Source: JBDSTZ01 sp039927975 (GTDB lineage: Bacteria > Pseudomonadota > Gammaproteobacteria > Burkholderiales > Burkholderiaceae_D). Taken from it: DNA of 36,440 nt. The DNA lies in the NCBI GenBank assembly GCA_039927975.1, contig JBDSTZ010000050.1, positions 1 to 36,440 on the forward strand, given 5' to 3'. The notes beneath the pieces were generated by a model. It saw only the letters and a program-made list of their open reading frames with translations. It did no database searches and was not told the origin of the DNA. Made by a program: the position numbers and the translations under genes. Below are positions 32,631-36,440 of this stretch, piece by piece; the stretch's first letter is position 1; every line of letters begins with the position of its first letter.

Positions 32631-34103
32631 TCATAGCGCAGAAGGTCGGGCGGTTTTGTGCAAGCCGGCGAGCGTTTCCATCAGCGGGCCGACGGCGTCG
32701 GCGATGCGTTCCAGGCTCGCTTCGCGCAGCCGCGCGGTGTCGACCACGGTGTCGGTATCGAGACCGGCCCAGCGCAGCAGCGCGCCGCAGGCTTCGGGGT
32801 GGTCGAACACGCCGTGCAGGTAGGTGCCGAGCACCTGGCCGTCGGCGGAGATCGCGCCCTCGTCATGGCCGCCAATGTGAAACGCCGGCAGCGCCATGGC
32901 GGCTCCCTTGCTGACGCCCATGTGGATTTCGTAGCCGCGCACCGCCGCGTCGGCAAAGGCGCAGCGGCCCTCGACCTGCACCAGGCGCTTGTCGGCGGTC
33001 AGCTCGGTATCGATGTCGAGCAGGCCAAGCGCGCTCGATACGCCGGCCGCGCCTTCGATGCCGAGCGGATCGGCCACTGATTTGCCGAGCATCTGGAAGC
33101 CGCCGCAGATGCCGATGATCTTGCCGCCGTAGCGCAGGTGGCGGGCGATGTGTTCGCGCCAGCCTTGCGCCAGCAGCCAGGCCAGGTCGCCTCGGGTGTT
33201 TTTGCTGCCGGGGATGACGATCAGGTCAGCCGGTGGAATCGGCTCGCCCTCGCCGATGACGCGCAGGTCGACTTCGGGATGGGCGCGCAAGGCGTCGAAA
33301 TCGGTGTGGTTGCTGGTGCGCGGCAGGCGCGGCACCACCACGCGGAAGGCGCCGCGCTCGGCCTGCACCAGCTCGACCGCGTCCTCGGCGTCCAGGTACA
33401 GGCCCTGCAAATACGGCAGCACCGCCAGTACCGGCTTGCCGGTCTGTTCTTCGAGCCAGCGCAGGCCCGGTTCGAGCAGCCCGATGTCGCCGCGAAAGCG
33501 GTTGATCACAAAGCCGGCGATGCGCGAGCGCTCGCTGTCGGACAGGCAGGAGAGCGTGCCGACGACGTGGGCGAACACGCCGCCACGGTCGATGTCGGCG
33601 ACCAGGATCACCGGGCAGTCGACCGCCTCGGCAAAGCCCATGTTGGCGATGTCGCGGTCGCGCAGATTGATTTCGGCCGGGCTGCCGGCGCCTTCGACGA
33701 GCACGCAGTCGTATTGCGCGCTCAAGCGGGCATAGGACGCCAGCACCGCCTGCATCGCTACCTGCTTGTAGTTGTGGTAGTCGCGCGCCTGCATGTCGGC
33801 CTGCACCTTGCCGTGGATGACCACCTGGGCGCCGGTGTCCGACGAGGGCTTGAGCAGCACCGGGTTCATGTCGGTATGCGGCGCCAGGCCGGCGGCCGCC
33901 GCCTGCAGCGCCTGGGCGCGGCCGATCTCGCCGCCGTCGGCCGTCACCGCGCTGTTGAGGGCCATGTTCTGCGGCTTGAACGGCGCCACTCGCACGCCGC
34001 GCCGCGCAAGGTGGCGGCACATCGCGGCCACCAGCGTGGTCTTGCCGGCGTCCGAGGTGGTGCCTTGCACCATCAGGGTCGGGTAGGGAAAGACCGTCGT
34101 CAT
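32631..34103 (-). CDS. cobQ: Cobyric acid synthase
   Basis: A 490-residue amidotransferase (CobQ/CbiP) that amidates four side chains of adenosylcobyrinic acid a,c-diamide using glutamine and ATP. The N-terminal dethiobiotin-synthetase-like domain has the P-loop GTTSDAGKT (14-22). The C-terminal glutaminase domain has GICGGFQMLG with Cys333 and YLHGVFD with His430. Its ATG overlaps the btuF stop by four bases. Length is normal. Confidence 0.93.
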   Translation of the reverse strand: MTTVFPYPTLMVQGTTSDAGKTTLVAAMCRHLARRGVRVAPFKPQNMALNSAVTADGGEIGRAQALQAAAAGLAPHTDMNPVLLKPSSDTGAQVVIHGKVQADMQARDYHNYKQVAMQAVLASYARLSAQYDCVLVEGAGSPAEINLRDRDIANMGFAEAVDCPVILVADIDRGGVFAHVVGTLSCLSDSERSRIAGFVINRFRGDIGLLEPGLRWLEEQTGKPVLAVLPYLQGLYLDAEDAVELVQAERGAFRVVVPRLPRTSNHTDFDALRAHPEVDLRVIGEGEPIPPADLIVIPGSKNTRGDLAWLLAQGWREHIARHLRYGGKIIGICGGFQMLGKSVADPLGIEGAAGVSSALGLLDIDTELTADKRLVQVEGRCAFADAAVRGYEIHMGVSKGAAMALPAFHIGGHDEGAISADGQVLGTYLHGVFDHPEACGALLRWAGLDTDTVVDTARLREASLERIADAVGPLMETLAGLHKTARPSAL

Positions 34104-34984
34104 GGCGTGGCTTTCCGATGCTGGCGCGCGAGGTCGATCTTTTCGCACATGAGCGCGGTGCCCTCGACCATGCGTGGCCCGGCGCGGTTGAGCAGGTTGC
34201 CGTTGAGGGTGTAGAGGTTCTTGCGCTTGACCGCCATGACGGTGGGATAGTCCTTCCACATATTGATGCCGCCTTCGAGCGTGCTCTTTTCGCTGGTGCC
34301 GAAAATGACCTCGGGGTCTTCCTTGAGCACCGCCTCGACATTGACGATCGGCGCGGTCGTCGTCATGCCGGCGAAGATGTTCTCGCCGCCGCACAGACGG
34401 ATCGCGTCGCTGACGATATGGCCGCCGCTCAGGGTGTAGAGTGGCTTGTCCCACACCTGGTAAAACACCTTTACCGGCGGTCTTTTGGCGTATTGGCTGC
34501 GCAGCGCCATCAGCTTGCCCAGCAGCGCGGTGGAGGCCGGCGTCGCCGCTGCCTCGGTGCCCATCAGGCGGCCCAGTCGCGCCAGGCTGGCCGGAATGTC
34601 TTCAAGCTTTTTCGGTTCGCTGTGGTACATCGGAATGCCGAGCGCGCGCAGTTGGTCGAGCTGGCGTTCGGAGCTGCCGTGGCGCCAGACCACCAGCAGA
34701 TCGGGTTTCAGCGACAGTACGCGTTCGATGTCGACCTGGCGGTTGCTGCCGATGTTGGCGATTTTCTTCGCGGCCTCGGGATAGTCGCTGTAATCGACAA
34801 CGCCGACCACTTTGTCGCCGCCGCCAGCGGCGAACAGCATTTCAGTGACGTGCGGGGCCAGCGAGATGATGCGCTGCGCCGGCTTCTTGAGCGTCACGGT
34901 CAGGCCGTCGTCATCAAGCACGCTGACGTCGGCGCGCGCGGCGCCGCACAGGCTGAGAGCGGCGATCAGGAGGAGTCGTTTCAT
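34100..34984 (-). CDS. btuF: Vitamin B12 substrate-binding protein BtuF-like
   Basis: A 294-residue periplasmic-binding protein of the cobalamin/iron-chelate class. A signal peptide ends at ARA-D (residue 18); the two lobes are linked by a long helix (about 145-165), with IISLAPHVTEMLFAAG and PDLLVVWRHGSS as family stretches. Overlaps cobQ (4 bp) and the PLP-enzyme gene (4 bp, ATGA) on both sides. It probably captures cobalamin or cobinamide for an ABC importer not in this window. Confidence 0.85.
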   Translation of the reverse strand: MKRLLLIAALSLCGAARADVSVLDDDGLTVTLKKPAQRIISLAPHVTEMLFAAGGGDKVVGVVDYSDYPEAAKKIANIGSNRQVDIERVLSLKPDLLVVWRHGSSERQLDQLRALGIPMYHSEPKKLEDIPASLARLGRLMGTEAAATPASTALLGKLMALRSQYAKRPPVKVFYQVWDKPLYTLSGGHIVSDAIRLCGGENIFAGMTTTAPIVNVEAVLKEDPEVIFGTSEKSTLEGGINMWKDYPTVMAVKRKNLYTLNGNLLNRAGPRMVEGTALMCEKIDLARQHRKATP

Positions 34985-35979
34985 GCGGGGACCTTTGTTT
35001 GCAGGTGCTGCCATTGTTGGAGTGCGTCGTTCAACTTGCGCCAGCCCGCTTCGTCGGGCGGCAGGCCAAGCCTGATGCCGCGCGCAGCCTCGGTGAACAG
35101 GCGCACCCAGATGCCGCGTTCGGCCATGTGGCGCCAGAAGGCTTCGGCCTGGGCTTCGGGCCACCACTGGAACAGGGCGCAGCCGGAAGAGGCGATGCCG
35201 GCGCCGGCCAGCATGCGGCGCAAGCGTTCGCCGGCTGCCACCAGTTCGCCGCGAGTGCGTTCCTGCCACGCGCTGTCTTCAAATGCCTGGCGGGCGATGG
35301 CTTGCGCCGGGCCGCTGATGGTCCAGGGGCCGAGCATGTTGGCGAGGGCATCGAGCAGCGGCGGTGCGGCGCCGACCATGCCGACCCGCGCGCCGGCCAG
35401 GCCGAAAAACTTGCCGACCGAGCGCAGGACGATGAGGCCTGGCCGGTCGCTGTGGGCGGCCACGCTCAGTTCGGACGCGGTGTCGCCAAAGGTTTCGTCG
35501 ACCACCAGCCAGCCGCCGCGTGCGGAAAGCTCGGCCGCCCAGCGCAGCAGTTGCGCCGGCGGGATGGTCGCGCCGGTCGGGTTGTTGGGATTGCAGACGA
35601 CCAGCACGTCGCAGTTGTTCGCATCGAGCTCGTGATAGGCGACCTGGCGCAGGCTGTGGCCGTGCATCGACCAGTGGTGCGCATGTTCGGCGTAGCTAGG
35701 CGCGGCGACTGTCACGCGCGAGGGGCCGCGCAGGCGCGGCAGGGCCTGGATCGCGGCCTGGGTGCCGGCCACCGGGAGCAGGCGCGGGGCATTGTAGAAA
35801 CGCGCGGCGGCGATCGCCAACGCGGGATCGGGCTCCGGCAAACGGTGCCACGCCTGCTCGGCGATGGGGTCGACCGGATAGCCGTTCGGATTGATGCCGG
35901 TCGACAGATCGAGCCACTGTTCGCGCGGCCGCTTGAAGCGAATGATCGCGTCGTTCAGATTGCCGCCGTGGTCAAGCAT
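34981..35979 (-). CDS. cobC: Threonine-phosphate decarboxylase (CobC/CobD type)
   Basis: A 332-residue PLP-dependent enzyme of the aminotransferase I/II fold that makes (R)-1-amino-2-propanol phosphate, the linker of the cobalamin lower loop. LSTGINPNGYP (25-35) is the family's N-terminal signature, NPNNPTG (130-136) and Asp161 contact the cofactor, and Lys190 in SVGKFFGLAG forms the Schiff base. Overlaps cbiB by 8 bp and btuF by 4 bp. The name cobC follows Pseudomonas usage (cobD in Salmonella). Confidence 0.9.
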   Translation of the reverse strand: MLDHGGNLNDAIIRFKRPREQWLDLSTGINPNGYPVDPIAEQAWHRLPEPDPALAIAAARFYNAPRLLPVAGTQAAIQALPRLRGPSRVTVAAPSYAEHAHHWSMHGHSLRQVAYHELDANNCDVLVVCNPNNPTGATIPPAQLLRWAAELSARGGWLVVDETFGDTASELSVAAHSDRPGLIVLRSVGKFFGLAGARVGMVGAAPPLLDALANMLGPWTISGPAQAIARQAFEDSAWQERTRGELVAAGERLRRMLAGAGIASSGCALFQWWPEAQAEAFWRHMAERGIWVRLFTEAARGIRLGLPPDEAGWRKLNDALQQWQHLQTKVPA

Positions 35980-36440
35980 GCGCGCCTCCGATCAGTAGGG
36001 AGGCGCCGGCGGCCGCCGCCAGCAAGGCCACCCACAGCCAGGTGGTCATCGCGACAAGCTGCCAGGCGCGGCGGATATCGCGCGCTTCCGCCGGGCGGCC
36101 CTGGCCGAGCAGGGGGCGTTGTTCACGCACGCCGTCGTAGGTGGCCGCGCCGCCGAGGGCAAGGCCAAGCGCGCCGGCGCCGCTGGCCATCACCGGGCCG
36201 GCGTTGGGGCTCGGCCAGGTCGGCGCCTGCATGCGCCAGCAGCGCCAGGCGCGGCGCGAGTCGCCGCCCAGCAGCACATAAGAAATAGCGGTCAGGCGGG
36301 CCGGCACGAGGTTGAGCAGGTCGTCGATGCGCGCGGCCACGCGGCCAAAGCGCAGATAGCGTTCGTTGCGGTAGCCCCACATGGCGTCTAGCGTGTTCGC
36401 CAGCCGGAACAGCAGTGCGCCGGCGCCGCCGCCGACGGCA
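35972..36440 (-). CDS. cbiB: Adenosylcobinamide-phosphate synthase, C-terminal part (window edge)
   Basis: The frame is open to the right edge, so only the last 156 residues are seen. NTLDAMWGYRNERY, then RIDDLLNLVPARLTAISY and the PNAGPVMASGAGAL stretch are conserved in CbiB/CobD, the inner-membrane protein that joins aminopropanol phosphate to adenosylcobyric acid. A final membrane helix (LVAMTTWLWVALLAAAAGASLL) ends the protein. The true start lies outside the window. First visible gene of the cobalamin operon. Confidence 0.9.
   Translation of the reverse strand, partial: AVGGGAGALLFRLANTLDAMWGYRNERYLRFGRVAARIDDLLNLVPARLTAISYVLLGGDSRRAWRCWRMQAPTWPSPNAGPVMASGAGALGLALGGAATYDGVREQRPLLGQGRPAEARDIRRAWQLVAMTTWLWVALLAAAAGASLLIGGAHA

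Overview
The window looks like a chromosomal segment of a high-GC betaproteobacterium of the Oxalobacteraceae type (Massilia, Duganella or Janthinobacterium-like). The genus is an inference from gene content: a GH67/GH43/GPH xylo-oligosaccharide cluster, PEP-CTERM and PrsT proteins, a TonB-locus-type tryptophan halogenase, and a Pseudomonas-style cobalamin operon. There are 29 protein genes, no RNA genes, no CRISPR array, and one small non-coding mobile element.

Positions 1-12200 hold a plant-cell-wall sugar cluster. On the minus strand are a Tat-exported GH3 enzyme, a GH35-like exported enzyme, a cytoplasmic GH43 enzyme in an operon with a GPH-family importer, and an exported GH67 alpha-glucuronidase. 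On the plus strand are a LacI-family regulator and a XylR-like AraC regulator. The likely logic is periplasmic trimming of glucuronoxylan fragments by GH67, uptake by the GPH carrier, and cytoplasmic hydrolysis by GH43. A 157-bp fold-back element flanked by TA sits between the GH35-like and GH3 genes and supplies the last base of the GH35-like stop codon.

Positions 12200-15700 hold a small stress or efflux operon (SDR, tautomerase, DHA2 efflux pump) divergent from a LysR regulator. Positions 15700-19500 hold a PEP-CTERM protein divergent from the TPR lipoprotein PrsT. Positions 19500-21650 hold an ammonium transporter behind a sigma-54 promoter, coupled to an unknown 128-residue protein rather than to GlnK. 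Positions 21650-22515 hold two overlapping minus-strand ORFs of uncertain function, the first probably a remnant.

Positions 22570-26900 hold the most unusual locus. ExbB and ExbD homologues are coupled to a large single-pass membrane protein that has a TonB-like layout (N-terminal anchor, long periplasmic linker) but ends in a beta-sandwich-like domain instead of a TonB domain. A second copy of this protein lies immediately upstream, and the two transcription units start with nearly the same 55-bp upstream sequence. A flavin-dependent halogenase follows upstream on the same strand.

Positions 28600-32600 hold an OmpA-like lipoprotein with an internal duplication, an unknown membrane protein, and a sialate O-acetylesterase-type esterase. 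Positions 32600-36440 hold a tightly overlapping cobalamin operon (cbiB, threonine-phosphate decarboxylase, btuF, cobQ) that runs in from beyond the right edge.
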